From Pseudomonas sp. ANT_H12B (GTDB lineage Bacteria; Pseudomonadota; Gammaproteobacteria; Pseudomonadales; Pseudomonadaceae): DNA of 64,000 bases. Under the pieces are notes generated by a model. The model did not search any database and was not told the origin of the DNA. It saw nothing but the letters and a program-made list of their open reading frames with translations. The translations under genes and the position numbers were made by a program. The stretch lies in NCBI RefSeq assembly GCF_008369325.1, contig NZ_VOBI01000009.1, forward strand, positions 1-64,000. The letters run 5' to 3'. Shown here piece after piece: positions 1 to 10,486 of the stretch; within the stretch, counting starts at the first letter, position 1, and each line of letters opens with the position of its first letter.

Positions 1-87
1 GTGTGCCACATCCCTCAAACCCGCGCTACCGGAACAGTAGTCCTGCACTGCTGCCAGTTTTACTTGCTCTGTGTACTTACCCATGAC

Positions 88-119
88 ACCCCCAAAGGTT
101 GTGTTCAACCTTTGGGGGT
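88..119. repeat. strong 13-bp hairpin downstream of opuCA
   Basis: A perfect 13-bp inverted repeat (ACCCCCAAAGGTT and its complement) has a 6-base loop. It lies about 115 bases past the opuCA stop. Neither side carries a T-run, so it is not a classical intrinsic terminator. It could protect a 3' end or be part of a repeat element. The first 87 bases of the window show no supported gene. Confidence 0.55.
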
Positions 120-124
120 CAGTT

Positions 125-222
125 CACTCTGCGTGGGAACGCATCCGGAGACGCTCTGCGTCTCAAAGGGGGGGACGCAGAGCGTCCAGGGCGGCATTCC
201 CACGCTCTGCGTGGGAACGATC
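125..222. repeat. CGTTCCCACGC-type intergenic repeat cluster
   Basis: The segment contains the inverted repeat TTCCCACGC-TCT-GCGTGGGAA at 197-217. Related partial units (TGCGTGGGAACGCAT, GACGCAGAGCGTCC) precede it. The same family recurs near 19020, 24871, 34531 and 34612 in this window. It is non-coding, and short open frames across it are best ignored. Confidence 0.7.
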
Positions 223-233
223 AGTAGGAAGCG

Positions 234-1403
234 TCAGGCTGTTGCGGCCTGTTCAGCCACTTCAGCAGGCGAAACAATGCTGGTCTTGCCCCCACGGGAC
301 TTACCGGAACTCAAATACTCGGCAATCGATTCCTGAGTCACTTCCCCGAGAAACACCCGCTCGGCGTCCAGCACCGGCAACCACGAGCGGTTGAACTCGT
401 ACATGCGCGACAGCAGAATGCGCAAATGCTCGTCATACACGGCGGTGGCGTTGAACTCGCGCAGGTATTGCGCACACGTACCGGCCTGACGGTGCAGGTC
501 GCGGCGGCGTACATAACCCATCGCCTTGTTGTCGGCACACGTCACCACCACGTAGCGTCGGTCCAGTTCATCCATCAATTCCAGCGCTTCGGCCACCGGA
601 GTTTCCGGACTCACCGACGGTGCGTTGTCCGCCGCGTCCTCGGCTTTTACCAGTAACAGACGCTTGAGGGTGCTGTCCTGACCGACGAAGCTGCTGACGA
701 ACTCGTCTGCCGGGTGCGCCAACAAGGTGTCCGGGTGATCGACCTGGATCAGTTTGCCGCCACGGAAAATCGCGATTTTGTCGCCCAGCTTGATGGCTTC
801 GTCGATATCGTGGCTGACCATGATCACGGTCTTGCCCAGCGCACGTTGCATCTCGAAAAACTCGTTCTGGATCATCTCGCGGTTGATCGGGTCGACCGCG
901 CCAAATGGTTCGTCCATCAACAACAGCGGCGCATCCGCTGCCAAGGCACGAATCACGCCGATCCGTTGCTGCTGGCCACCCGACAACTCACGCGGGTAGC
1001 GAGTCAGATACTGCTTGGGTTCGAGCTTGATCATGCTCATCAACTCGCGGGCGCGGTCATGGCATTTCTGTTTGTCCCAGCCCAGCAGACGCGGAACGAT
1101 GGTGATGTTTTCCTCGATGGTCATGTTCGGGAACAGACCGATCTGCTGGATCACATAACCGATGTTGCGGCGCAGGGTCACGGCGTCGAGGTCGGTGGTG
1201 TCTTCGCCGTTGATCAGGATCTTGCCGGAGGTCGGCTTGATCAGGCGGTTGATCATCTTCAGCGTAGTGCTTTTGCCGCAACCCGATGGCCCGAGGAACA
1301 CACAGATCTCGCCTTCATTGACGGTCAGGCTTACCGAGTCCACGGCTTTCACATCTTTGCCGTTGCTTTGGAAGGTCTTGCTGAGGTTTTGAAGTTCGAT
1401 CAT
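234..1403 (-). CDS. opuCA: osmoprotectant (choline/carnitine/betaine) ABC transporter ATP-binding protein
   Basis: This 389-residue cytoplasmic ATPase powers import of quaternary ammonium osmoprotectants. The Walker A motif GPSGCGKST lies near residue 40, the signature LSGGQQQRIG near 140, and the Walker B LLLMDEPFGAVD follows. Two CBS domains, which in this family sense ionic strength or nucleotides, occupy about residues 255-370. The ATG at 1403 is chosen because it overlaps the upstream permease stop as ATGA; a longer frame to 1442 exists. It is the last gene of a four-gene operon (permease, binding protein, permease, ATPase), matching PA3888-PA3891 of P. aeruginosa in order. Exact substrate preference is inferred from the family. 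Confidence 0.9.
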   Translation of the reverse strand: MIELQNLSKTFQSNGKDVKAVDSVSLTVNEGEICVFLGPSGCGKSTTLKMINRLIKPTSGKILINGEDTTDLDAVTLRRNIGYVIQQIGLFPNMTIEENITIVPRLLGWDKQKCHDRARELMSMIKLEPKQYLTRYPRELSGGQQQRIGVIRALAADAPLLLMDEPFGAVDPINREMIQNEFFEMQRALGKTVIMVSHDIDEAIKLGDKIAIFRGGKLIQVDHPDTLLAHPADEFVSSFVGQDSTLKRLLLVKAEDAADNAPSVSPETPVAEALELMDELDRRYVVVTCADNKAMGYVRRRDLHRQAGTCAQYLREFNATAVYDEHLRILLSRMYEFNRSWLPVLDAERVFLGEVTQESIAEYLSSGKSRGGKTSIVSPAEVAEQAATA

Positions 1404-2053
1404 TTCAGGAGTCCTTTTGGAGTCAGCGTGCGTTGCAGCCATTGCAGAAGCAGGTCGGCAAAGATGGCCAGGAGACTGACCAGCACGGCGCCGACGATCA
1501 GCATCGACATGTCGCTGCGGCTGATGGAAGCGAGAATGAGTACACCGAGGCCACCGGCGCCGATGGTCGCGGCGATGGTCATCACACCGATGTTCATGAC
1601 CACGGCGGTGCGCACACCGGCGAGGATCACTGGCACCGCAATCGGTAGTTCGACCATGCGCAGGCGCTGGCCGAAGGTCATGCCGATGCCGCGGGCGGCT
1701 TCGCGAATGCCGGGGTCGACACCGGTCAGGGCGAGGTAGGTGTTACGCATGATCGGCAGCAGCGAGTACAAAAACACCGCGGTGATCGCCGGCATCGGGC
1801 CCAGGCCCTGGCCGAACTTGGAGTAGAACGGCAGCAGCAGGCCGAACAGCGCAATCGACGGAACCGTCAGCAGCACCGTGGCGCTGGCCTGCAAGGGGCC
1901 GGCGAGCGTCGGGAAGCGCGTCATCAGGATGCCCAGCGGCACGCCGACCAGAATCGCCAGGGTCACGGCAATGCCGACCAGGGTGATGTGCTGCCCGGTC
2001 AGTTGCAGCACCAGCGGCCAGTCGAGATGGGAAAAGGCGTTCAGAAATTCCAT
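1400..2053 (-). CDS. opuCB: osmoprotectant ABC transporter permease
   Basis: This 217-residue inner-membrane permease of the OpuCB/YehW type has about five hydrophobic segments and one BPD_transp_1 domain. The EAA-like loop around EAARGIGMTFGQRLRMVELP contacts the ATPase. It is translationally coupled to opuCA by an ATGA overlap and starts 12 bases after the binding-protein stop, behind an AGGAGG-like ribosome site. It should pair with the second permease OpuCD to form the channel. Confidence 0.9.
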   Translation of the reverse strand: MEFLNAFSHLDWPLVLQLTGQHITLVGIAVTLAILVGVPLGILMTRFPTLAGPLQASATVLLTVPSIALFGLLLPFYSKFGQGLGPMPAITAVFLYSLLPIMRNTYLALTGVDPGIREAARGIGMTFGQRLRMVELPIAVPVILAGVRTAVVMNIGVMTIAATIGAGGLGVLILASISRSDMSMLIVGAVLVSLLAIFADLLLQWLQRTLTPKGLLK

Positions 2054-2065
2054 GTCTTTTCCTCC

Positions 2066-2959
2066 TTAGTTCAATGGATGCTGGCGCAGGAAATCGGCGG
2101 CAACGGATGAAGGGCTTTCGTGATCGACATCGACCCGCGCGTTGAGCTGGCGCATGGTGGCGTCGTCGAACAGTTCGGCCAGCGGCTTGAGCTCTTCCGC
2201 GAGTTTCGGATGGGCGTCGAGGTAGACCTGACGCACCACCGGCGCAGCGGTATAGTCCGGGAAGTAATGCTTGTCGTCTTCCAGCAGTTTCAGCTTGAAG
2301 GCGTTCAAGCGACCGTCGGTGGTGTAGACCAGACCGGCAAACACCTGGCCATTACGCAGGGCGGTGTAGACCAAGCCAGCATCCATCTGCCGGATGTTTT
2401 TGCGGGTCAGGTTCATGCCGTAAAGGTCGACCATGCCGTTCAGACCGTCGGAGCGGTTGGCGAACTCGGTGTCGAGCGCGACCAGGTGATTGGTCTTCGC
2501 CTCAGCCTGCAGCACCGTGTTCAGCTCGCTGATGGTGTTGATCTGCGGGTAAGCCTTCGCGGTGTTTTCCGGCAGGGCCAGGGCGTAGGTGTTGCTGAAC
2601 TTCGACGGGGTGAGCCAGATCAGGCCTTTTTTCGCGTCGAGTTCTTTCACCTTGGCGTAGGACTGAGCGCTGTCGAGCTTGTCGGTGACATGGTTGTAAG
2701 CCACCAGAGACACTCCGGTGTATTCCCACATCAAATCCAGTTGGCCACTTTCGTGGGCGCTGCGGGCCAAGTTGCTGCCCAGACCGCCGGTCACTTGCGT
2801 GTCGTAACCCTTGGTGCGCAGGTACTGGGAAGTGATTTCCGCCAGCAGGGTTTGTTCGGTGAACACCCGGGCGCCGATGCGGATCACGGGTTTTTCAGCG
2901 GCTTGGGCAATTCCTGCGAACAGCAGGACGCAGCCTAGTAATAAGCTTAATTTCTTCAT
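2066..2959 (-). CDS. opuCC: osmoprotectant ABC transporter periplasmic substrate-binding protein
   Basis: This is a 297-residue OpuAC-type binding protein. It starts with a Sec signal peptide (MKKLSLLLGCVLLFAGIAQA, probable cleavage after AQA) and is followed by KPVIRIGARVFTEQTLLAEI, typical of QAT-family betaine/choline/carnitine binders. The ATG at 2959 is preferred over the much longer frame to 3244, because that extension lies inside opuCD and has no signal sequence at its front. It sits between the two permease genes, so the operon order is D-C-B-A. The actual ligand cannot be read from the sequence. Confidence 0.9.
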   Translation of the reverse strand: MKKLSLLLGCVLLFAGIAQAAEKPVIRIGARVFTEQTLLAEITSQYLRTKGYDTQVTGGLGSNLARSAHESGQLDLMWEYTGVSLVAYNHVTDKLDSAQSYAKVKELDAKKGLIWLTPSKFSNTYALALPENTAKAYPQINTISELNTVLQAEAKTNHLVALDTEFANRSDGLNGMVDLYGMNLTRKNIRQMDAGLVYTALRNGQVFAGLVYTTDGRLNAFKLKLLEDDKHYFPDYTAAPVVRQVYLDAHPKLAEELKPLAELFDDATMRQLNARVDVDHESPSSVAADFLRQHPLN

Positions 2960-2979
2960 GAATATTCCTTTGCCGAGGC

Positions 2980-3696
2980 TTAAGACGGGCGCAGGCCGCG
3001 TTCGAGCCAGAGGCGGCTGGCGAGTGTCACCAGACCGTCGAGCAGCAAGGCCAGCAGGGCGGTGCAGACCGCGCCGAGCAGCAGTTGCGGCTGATTGTTC
3101 AGGGCGATGCCAGGGAAAATCAGGCTGCCCAGACTGTTGGCACCGATCAGGAAGGCCAGCGGCGCGGTACCGACGTTGATCGCCAGCGCCACGCGCACGC
3201 CACCGATGATGATCGGTACGGCGTTTGGCAGTTCGACCCGCCACAGCACCTGAGTCGGTGTCATGCCGATGCCGACGGCTGCTTCCTTGAGCGAACCCTG
3301 GACGTTTTTCAGGCCTTCATAGGTGTTGCGCACGATCGGCAACAGCGAGGCGAGGAACAGGGCGAAAATCGCGGGGCCGCTGCCGATGCCGAGGATACCC
3401 AGGGCGATGGCCAGTACGGCGAGAGGCGGCACGGTGTTGCCGATGTTGAAGATCTGCATGAAGCGTTCAGCGCGGCCCACCATGGTCGGGCGGCTGAGAA
3501 AGATACCGGCGGGTATGCCCACAACGAGGGCGGCCAGCATGGAAGCGAGAACGAGAATCAAATGGGCTTGCAGGTAAAACAACAAATCGTCGCGGTAATG
3601 TTCGATCGTGTTGATGCCAATCCAGTGGACCAGCAGGGCCAGAAGGGCGACGACAACCGCACCTCCTATCAGCCCCTTGCCATAGCGAATAGCCAC
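2980..3696 (-). CDS. opuCD: osmoprotectant ABC transporter permease
   Basis: This 238-residue permease is the first gene of the opuC operon. The start is GTG at 3696 (V-AIRYGKGL), placed six bases behind an AAAGGAG ribosome site; the open frame continues to 4008 but has no better start. The protein has about six hydrophobic segments and an EAA loop (KEAAVGIGMTPTQVLWRVEL) very like that of OpuCB, consistent with a permease pair from an old duplication. Its promoter should lie in the 330-base divergent gap with prfC. Confidence 0.88.
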   Translation of the reverse strand: MAIRYGKGLIGGAVVVALLALLVHWIGINTIEHYRDDLLFYLQAHLILVLASMLAALVVGIPAGIFLSRPTMVGRAERFMQIFNIGNTVPPLAVLAIALGILGIGSGPAIFALFLASLLPIVRNTYEGLKNVQGSLKEAAVGIGMTPTQVLWRVELPNAVPIIIGGVRVALAINVGTAPLAFLIGANSLGSLIFPGIALNNQPQLLLGAVCTALLALLLDGLVTLASRLWLERGLRPS

Positions 3697-4025
3697 AGGC
3701 GGACTCCTTTTTCTTTGTCGGCGAACGCAGTCCCGTGTGGCAATGCCATTCCTGGCTGCCGGGAAAACAACGTTCGCGATAAGCAGCTCTTCATGCTGGT
3801 GGAACCGCATGAAATCGAGCCATAAGCGCAGCCTCGTCAGGCCAACTTGCTGATTTTTCAACCCTGACGAATGGTCGTAACAGGGGAGTGGACGCCTCCA
3901 CTGTCTTAAAGGTTCCCATCTGAAGCAGCATTTGGCCACCCCTAATGTGCTCAACGGTTCGGTTCTTGATACAAGTTGGGCTATAATCGCGGCCCTTTTT
4001 TGAATCACCTGCCAGGCGATTTCCC
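3697..4025. promoter_or_regulatory. divergent opuCD/prfC intergenic region
   Basis: This 329-base gap separates two divergently transcribed units, so it must hold both promoters. A TATAAT hexamer at 3982-3987 on the plus strand, 38 bases before the prfC start, is a good sigma-70 -10 element. The matching -35 is poor (TCGGTT at 3959). No clear element was picked for opuCD. I see no gene here. Confidence 0.45.
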
Positions 4026-5609
<1,584 letters not shown>

Positions 5610-5630
5610 GCGCTGAGTTGCGAAAGCCAA

Positions 5631-5663
5631 AAGCCCACTGTGAACAACAGTGGGCTTTTTTTT
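5631..5663 (+). terminator. rho-independent terminator of prfC
   Basis: A 10-bp perfect stem (AAGCCCACTG / CAGTGGGCTT) has a 7-base loop and runs straight into eight Ts. It lies 21 bases past the prfC stop. Confidence 0.92.
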
Positions 5664-5856
5664 GCTCATTGAGCGAGCTCGCATTGATTGCTGAGTAAGG
5701 TTTTTCTGTAGGTCTTTTTTCCTGATTTTGTAGCTTGTCTCCGTTTTTCTGTTCTCGGGACTTTTACCCGCGACAACGAAATCATTGACGTCTAACGTTC
5801 AGAGGACACTTCACACGCAGCACTCTCCACGAGCAGGAGCACAAGGGATCAATGGA

Positions 5857-7095
5857 ATGACCAGTCGGCTCACTCACCTGATTCGGTTAGATGGCTATTT
5901 CAGTCCAATGGCCTGGGTGCTTGCTGCGTTGCTCTTCATCAATCGCTTGAGCACCATGGTCAAGCTGTTTATGGCGTTGTACCTGCGCCAGGAACTGGGG
6001 CTTGCGATTGAAACCGTTGGCTGGTTGTTATCCGGTTACGGGGCTGGCTTGCTGATAGGGTCAATGGTCGGCGGACTGCTGAGTGATCATTTCTCCACGG
6101 CGCGGCTCACTGCCGCGTTGTTTTTTTCCTCGGCGTGGGTTTTGGTCTCGTTGGGGCTGGTCACTGACGTGCCTTTGCTGGCTGGGTTGCTGCTGTTCAG
6201 CGGTGTACTTGATGGAGCGATTCGCACCCTTCATCAGCGATTGATCATGGAGTATTGCCACGTTGCGCAGCGTGCTCGTGCGCAGTCATTGAGTCGTGTT
6301 GCCAGAAACCTGGGAATGGCGGTCGCCGGGGTGGTGGGTGGGGGCCTGGCGCAGACTGATTTTCGCTGGGTGTTTTTTGTCAGCGCAGCCATGACGCTGT
6401 TGGCATTGCTGTGGTTTGTCCGCACGACATTTCATCGACCGGTTCTGATACCGGATGAGGTGCCTGAGATTGCTTCAGGTTCATGCGTACCGTATCGAGA
6501 CAAACCTTTCCTGTGGTTGTTGGCGGCTGCTGTATTGCTCGGCCTTGCCTTTGACCCGGTCTACAGCATGCTGGGCAACTATTTGCACGATTACTATCGG
6601 TTGAGTACCGAGGTCATCGGATGGCAATTTGCACTCAACGCGGTGCTGGTGGTGCTGCTGCAAATACCGTTATCTCATTGGAGTGAGCAATGGGGCGCGC
6701 GCCGGCAGCTATTGGCAGGGAGCCTGTTATTGGCCTGCGGGCTGGGGATGTTGCCTTTGGGTTCCGGGGTGCTTTATGTCTGCCTGTCGACGGTTATTTG
6801 GACGCTTGGCGAAGCTCTTTTCATACCGCCCCTGAACGTGCTGGTCATGCAGCATGCGCAAGGAGGAAAAAGCGGGCACTACTTTGGTCTTTTTTTCATG
6901 TGCTGGAGTGCGAGTGCGCTGCTCTCGCCTGCGCTTGGAGGCCAGCTCTATGGTCATTTCGGTGGGCATAGCGTCTGGTTCGCCAGCGCGGCTCTGGCGA
7001 TCCTGTCCATACCGCTGATTTATCAGGCGACCCGTTTATCGGGGCCTCGAAGGGTTCTTTCCTCAGCGCGCGGCGAGCCTGCTCCACTTAGCTGA
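5857..7095 (+). CDS. MFS transporter (drug/metabolite exporter type)
   Basis: This 412-residue inner-membrane protein has about 12 hydrophobic helices. The MFS motif A-like loop GGLLSDHFSTARLT sits between helices 2 and 3. It resembles DHA1-type exporters (MdtH/YceL-like), but the substrate cannot be read from the sequence. The ATG at 5857 is chosen because AAGGGA lies 8 bases upstream; the frame opens at a TTG at 5785 whose first 24 residues look non-coding. Base composition is slightly less GC-rich, with more Leu-TTG codons than its neighbours. It stands alone between prfC and a small acidic gene. Confidence 0.8.
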   Translation: MTSRLTHLIRLDGYFSPMAWVLAALLFINRLSTMVKLFMALYLRQELGLAIETVGWLLSGYGAGLLIGSMVGGLLSDHFSTARLTAALFFSSAWVLVSLGLVTDVPLLAGLLLFSGVLDGAIRTLHQRLIMEYCHVAQRARAQSLSRVARNLGMAVAGVVGGGLAQTDFRWVFFVSAAMTLLALLWFVRTTFHRPVLIPDEVPEIASGSCVPYRDKPFLWLLAAAVLLGLAFDPVYSMLGNYLHDYYRLSTEVIGWQFALNAVLVVLLQIPLSHWSEQWGARRQLLAGSLLLACGLGMLPLGSGVLYVCLSTVIWTLGEALFIPPLNVLVMQHAQGGKSGHYFGLFFMCWSASALLSPALGGQLYGHFGGHSVWFASAALAILSIPLIYQATRLSGPRRVLSSARGEPAPLS

Positions 7096-7250
7096 TCTGG
7101 TTATACGCATTATTCAAAACCAATCTCCCCGCCAACGGCATTCCGTCCATTCGTTAGCGTCCTATCTGGAGAACCGCGCTGATCAGAACTAGATTTCATT
7201 CAGCGCCACAGAGGCACCGCTGTTTCACCTATAAATGGATGGAATCGGCT

Positions 7251-7496
7251 ATGAACAGGTTGCTACGCGTTGTATTGATGGTGAAAGTATTGGTAATGCT
7301 GGCCCTCGGCAGTTCGGCGGTCTGGGCCGAGTGCGAGGATCACGATACCCAGGCTTCGAGCGGCCAGGTCGGGCACGGTGAGTTGATGCTTGCCAAGTCT
7401 GAATCGGAGCCGGGCGATCAGGGGCAGGGTGGCAGCGCAGACGATGACGACTCGACCACTGACGATCCGGACAGCGACGAGGATGAAGGGGCTTAA
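7251..7496 (+). CDS. small secreted acidic protein, unknown function
   Basis: This is an 81-residue protein if started at ATG 7251 (GGAA eight bases upstream); an in-frame ATG at 7239 adds four residues. Residues 1-26 look like a Sec signal peptide ending in SSAVWA. The mature part has a single cysteine close to its N-terminus (ECEDHD). The tail is extremely acidic and Gly/Ser-rich, ending with an Asp/Glu run (SADDDDSTTDDPDSDEDEGA). I do not recognise the family. A periplasmic cation-binding or disordered protein is possible, but that is speculation. Confidence 0.6.
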   Translation: MNRLLRVVLMVKVLVMLALGSSAVWAECEDHDTQASSGQVGHGELMLAKSESEPGDQGQGGSADDDDSTTDDPDSDEDEGA

Positions 7497-7513
7497 ATGA
7501 CAGACAAAAGAAA

Positions 7514-7555
7514 ACCCCTCTTGCCCGACTGATGCGCAGTCCGGGAAGAAGGGGT
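7514..7555. terminator. hairpin after the small acidic gene
   Basis: A stem of about 14 bp with two mismatches (ACCCCTCTTGCCCG / CGGGAAGAAGGGGT) starts 18 bases after the acidic gene's stop. No T-run follows, so it may pause or stabilise rather than terminate. The true terminator lies further on at 7571-7604. Confidence 0.4.
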
Positions 7556-7570
7556 CTGGTCAACTCCGCA

Positions 7571-7604
7571 AAAGCGCGCCCCAGTGATTGAGGCGCGTTT
7601 TTTT
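7571..7604. terminator. bidirectional terminator between acidic gene and dppF
   Basis: A short GC stem (CGCGCC / GGCGCG) is flanked by an A-run on the left and seven Ts on the right. It can end plus-strand transcripts and also lies at the very 3' end of the convergent dpp operon, touching the dppF stop codon. Confidence 0.65.
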
Positions 7605-8583
7605 ATGCCGCGCCGTCGAGGAATTGCTCGGCGTAGTGGCATGCCACTTGGCGGCCATCGAGCAGGCGCAGCGCCGGCTCTTCAGTGCTGCAGCGTTCGG
7701 TCGCATACGGGCAGCGCTTGTGGAAAGCGCAGCCCGACGGCGGGTTCAGCGGGTTGGGTAACTCACCGACGATCTTGATTTTCGGCTTGTCCGGATCCGG
7801 GTGGATGGTCGGTGTCGCCGACAGCAGCGCCTGGGTGTACGGGTGTAGGGGACGAGTGTAGATGTCCTCTTTCGGCCCCATTTCAACCGGACGACCGAGG
7901 TACATCACCATCACATGATCGGCGACGTGACGCACCACGGCCAGGTTGTGGGAGATGAACACGTAGGCAGTGTTGAACTCTTGCTGCAGGTCCATGAACA
8001 GGTTCAGTACCTGCGCCTGAATCGACACGTCCAGTGCGGAGGTCGGTTCATCCGCCACCAGTACTTTAGGCTGCAGCATCATCGCGCGGGCAAGAGCGAT
8101 CCGCTGGCGCTGACCGCCGGAGAACATGTGCGGATAACGCTGATAGTGCTCAGGACGCAAACCGACCTGCTTCATCATCGCCTGAACTTTCTCGCGGCGT
8201 TCGGAGGCGCTCAGGTTGGTGTTGATCAGCAACGGCTCGGCCAGTTGATCACCGACTTTCTGCCGCGGATTCAACGAAGCGTAGGGGCTCTGGAACACCA
8301 TCTGCACGTCTTTGCGCAGTTGTTTGCGTTGAGCCTTGTCAGCACCGGCGACTTCCTGCCCGGCGATTTTCAAGGAGCCGGAGGACGGCTCTTCGATCAG
8401 CGTCAGGGCTCGGGCCAGGGTGGATTTGCCGCAGCCTGATTCGCCAACCACAGCGAGGGTCTTGCCGGCTTCCAGTTCGAACGACACACCGTTCAAGGCG
8501 CGTACGGTCGCATGGCCCTTGAAGAGGCCGCGGGACACTTCGTAGTGACGGGTCAGGTCGCGGGCGGTAAGTACGACGGCCAT
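7603..8583 (-). CDS. dppF: dipeptide ABC transporter ATP-binding protein DppF
   Basis: This 326-residue ATPase has Walker A GESGCGKST near residue 52, signature FSGGQRQRIALARAMM, and Walker B KVLVADEPTSALD. A C-terminal oligopeptide/dipeptide domain carries the cysteine-rich motif CAFHKRCPYATERC, which in this family binds an iron-sulfur cluster. It energises dipeptide import together with DppD. The start overlaps the dppD stop by one base (TAATG). It is the last gene of the dpp operon. Confidence 0.94.
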   Translation of the reverse strand: MAVVLTARDLTRHYEVSRGLFKGHATVRALNGVSFELEAGKTLAVVGESGCGKSTLARALTLIEEPSSGSLKIAGQEVAGADKAQRKQLRKDVQMVFQSPYASLNPRQKVGDQLAEPLLINTNLSASERREKVQAMMKQVGLRPEHYQRYPHMFSGGQRQRIALARAMMLQPKVLVADEPTSALDVSIQAQVLNLFMDLQQEFNTAYVFISHNLAVVRHVADHVMVMYLGRPVEMGPKEDIYTRPLHPYTQALLSATPTIHPDPDKPKIKIVGELPNPLNPPSGCAFHKRCPYATERCSTEEPALRLLDGRQVACHYAEQFLDGAA

Positions 8584-9551
8584 TACGCCACCTCCTGATT
8601 CAGCGGGTAGAAGCAGCGGGCGAGGCTGTTGCTTTTCGGGTCAAGGGCTGGACGCTGCACGCGGCAGTTGTCCTGCACATACGGGCAGCGCGGCGACAAC
8701 AGGCAGCCTTGCGGGCGGTCATAACGGCCGGGAACGATGCCCGGCAGCGTGGCCAGACGCGTTTCACCCAGGCTGTGTTCCGGAATCGCCTTGAGCAGTG
8801 CTTCGCTGTACGGATGCGCTGGAATGTCGAACAGCTGTGGCACCTGACCCACTTCGACCGCTTGGCCGGCGTACATCACGCACACGCGCTGGGCGGTTTC
8901 GGCGACGACCGCGAGGTCGTGCGTGATCAGCACCAGGCCCATGTTCTGCTCTTTCTGCAACGCCAACAGCAGATCCATGATCTGCGCCTGGATCGTTACG
9001 TCCAGTGCAGTGGTCGGTTCGTCGGCGATCAGCAGTTTCGGTTCACCGGCAATCGCCATGGCGATCGCAACACGCTGGCTCATACCGCCGGACAATTGGT
9101 GCGGGTAGGCGTCCATACGGCTGGCGGCACCCGGGATTTCAACTTTTTCCAGCAGTTCGATGGCACGCTTGCGGGCGTCCTTGCCGGACATTTTCAGGTG
9201 CAGGCGCAACACTTCTTCGATCTGGAAACCGACGGTGTAGCTCGGGTTCAGCGCGGTCATCGGGTCCTGGAAAACCATGGCCAGGTCTTTGCCGACGATT
9301 TGCCGACGCTGACGGTTGCTCAGCTTGAGCATGTTCTTGCCGTCGAAATTCAGGGCGTCGGCGGTGACGATCCCCGGATGTTCGATCAGGCCCATCAGCG
9401 CCATCATGGTCACGGATTTGCCGGAGCCCGATTCGCCAACGATGGCCAGCACTTCGCCCTTGTCCACGGTAATGTCGAGACCGTCGACCACCGGAACGGC
9501 GTTCTTGTCGCCGAAGCGAACGTTGAGATTCTTGATTTCTAACAGTGACAT
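8583..9551 (-). CDS. dppD: dipeptide ABC transporter ATP-binding protein DppD
   Basis: This 322-residue partner ATPase of DppF has Walker [11 protein letters not shown], signature [16 protein letters not shown], Walker [14 protein letters not shown], and the C-terminal cysteine motif [14 protein letters not shown]. The ATG at 9551 ([13 protein letters not shown]) has GGAG eight bases upstream and is preferred over the longer frame to 9596, which would run into dppC. It is coupled to dppF by a TAATG overlap. Confidence 0.94.
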   Translation of the reverse strand: MSLLEIKNLNVRFGDKNAVPVVDGLDITVDKGEVLAIVGESGSGKSVTMMALMGLIEHPGIVTADALNFDGKNMLKLSNRQRRQIVGKDLAMVFQDPMTALNPSYTVGFQIEEVLRLHLKMSGKDARKRAIELLEKVEIPGAASRMDAYPHQLSGGMSQRVAIAMAIAGEPKLLIADEPTTALDVTIQAQIMDLLLALQKEQNMGLVLITHDLAVVAETAQRVCVMYAGQAVEVGQVPQLFDIPAHPYSEALLKAIPEHSLGETRLATLPGIVPGRYDRPQGCLLSPRCPYVQDNCRVQRPALDPKSNSLARCFYPLNQEVA

Positions 9552-9561
9552 TTGAATCTCC

Positions 9562-10479
9562 TCAGGCGGCATTCTTGAGTTTCGGGTCCAGCGCATCGCG
9601 CAGGCCGTCGCCCATCAAGTTGATTGCCAGCACGCTGAGCAAAATGGTCAAACCAGGCAGACTTACCACCCACCAGGCGCGTTCGATGTAGTCGCGAGCC
9701 GAAGCCAGCATGGTGCCCCACTCAGGGGTTGGCGGTTGAACGCCAAGGCCGAGGAAGCCCAGTGCCGCAGCATCGAGAATCGCCGAGGAGAAACTCAGGG
9801 TGGCCTGAACGATCAGCGGCGCCATGCAGTTGGGCAGCACGGTGACGAACATCAGGCGGGGCAGATTGGCACCGGCCAGGCGCGCAGCGGTCACGTAGTC
9901 GCGGTTCAGCTCGCCCATCACCGCAGCGCGGGTCAGACGAACGTAGGACGGCAGGGACACCACGGCGATCGCGATCACGGTGTTGATCAGGCCAGGGCCG
10001 AGGATGGCGACAATCGCCACGGCCAGCAGCAGGGACGGCAGGGCCAGCATGATGTCCATCAGACGCATGATGGTCGGGCCGAGCACGCGCGGGAAGAACC
10101 CGGCGAACAGACCCAGCAGGATGCCCGGGAGCAGCGACATCACCACCGACGACAAGCCGATCATCAAGGACAGGCGCGAACCCTGGATCAGACGCGACAG
10201 CAGGTCGCGACCCAGTTCATCGGTGCCGAGCAGGAACTGGATCTGCCCGCCTTCCAGCCAGGACGGCGGGGTCAGCAGGAAGTCGCGGTATTGCTCGCTC
10301 GGGTTATGCGGGGCGACCCATGGGGCGAAAATCGCGCAGAAAATCACCAGCAGCATGAACATCAGGCCGGCGACGGCACCTTTGTTCTTGGAGAACGCTT
10401 GCCAGAATTCTTTGTACGGGGACGGATACAGCAGGCTTTGATCGACTGCTACCGCTGGAATTGAAGTGGTCATGGTCAT
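9562..10479 (-). CDS. dppC: dipeptide ABC transporter permease DppC
   Basis: This permease has 305 residues from ATG 10479 ([13 protein letters not shown]). A second ATG at 10473 and an upstream one at 10518 are possible, but GAGA sits correctly for 10479. The hydrophilic N-terminus precedes the first helix at [19 protein letters not shown]. The EAA loop is [20 protein letters not shown]. It forms the membrane channel with DppB, whose gene ends eight bases upstream. Confidence 0.93.
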   Translation of the reverse strand: MTMTTSIPAVAVDQSLLYPSPYKEFWQAFSKNKGAVAGLMFMLLVIFCAIFAPWVAPHNPSEQYRDFLLTPPSWLEGGQIQFLLGTDELGRDLLSRLIQGSRLSLMIGLSSVVMSLLPGILLGLFAGFFPRVLGPTIMRLMDIMLALPSLLLAVAIVAILGPGLINTVIAIAVVSLPSYVRLTRAAVMGELNRDYVTAARLAGANLPRLMFVTVLPNCMAPLIVQATLSFSSAILDAAALGFLGLGVQPPTPEWGTMLASARDYIERAWWVVSLPGLTILLSVLAINLMGDGLRDALDPKLKNAA

Positions 10480-10486
10480 AATGATC

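Noticed and set aside
1..336. Plus-strand frame at the left edge
   Set aside because: Runs through the hairpin, repeat units and the 3' end of opuCA; no ribosome site or gene-like composition.
2960..3244. N-terminal extension of the opuCC frame
   Set aside because: Lies entirely within opuCD in another frame, while MKK at 2959 begins a perfect signal peptide.
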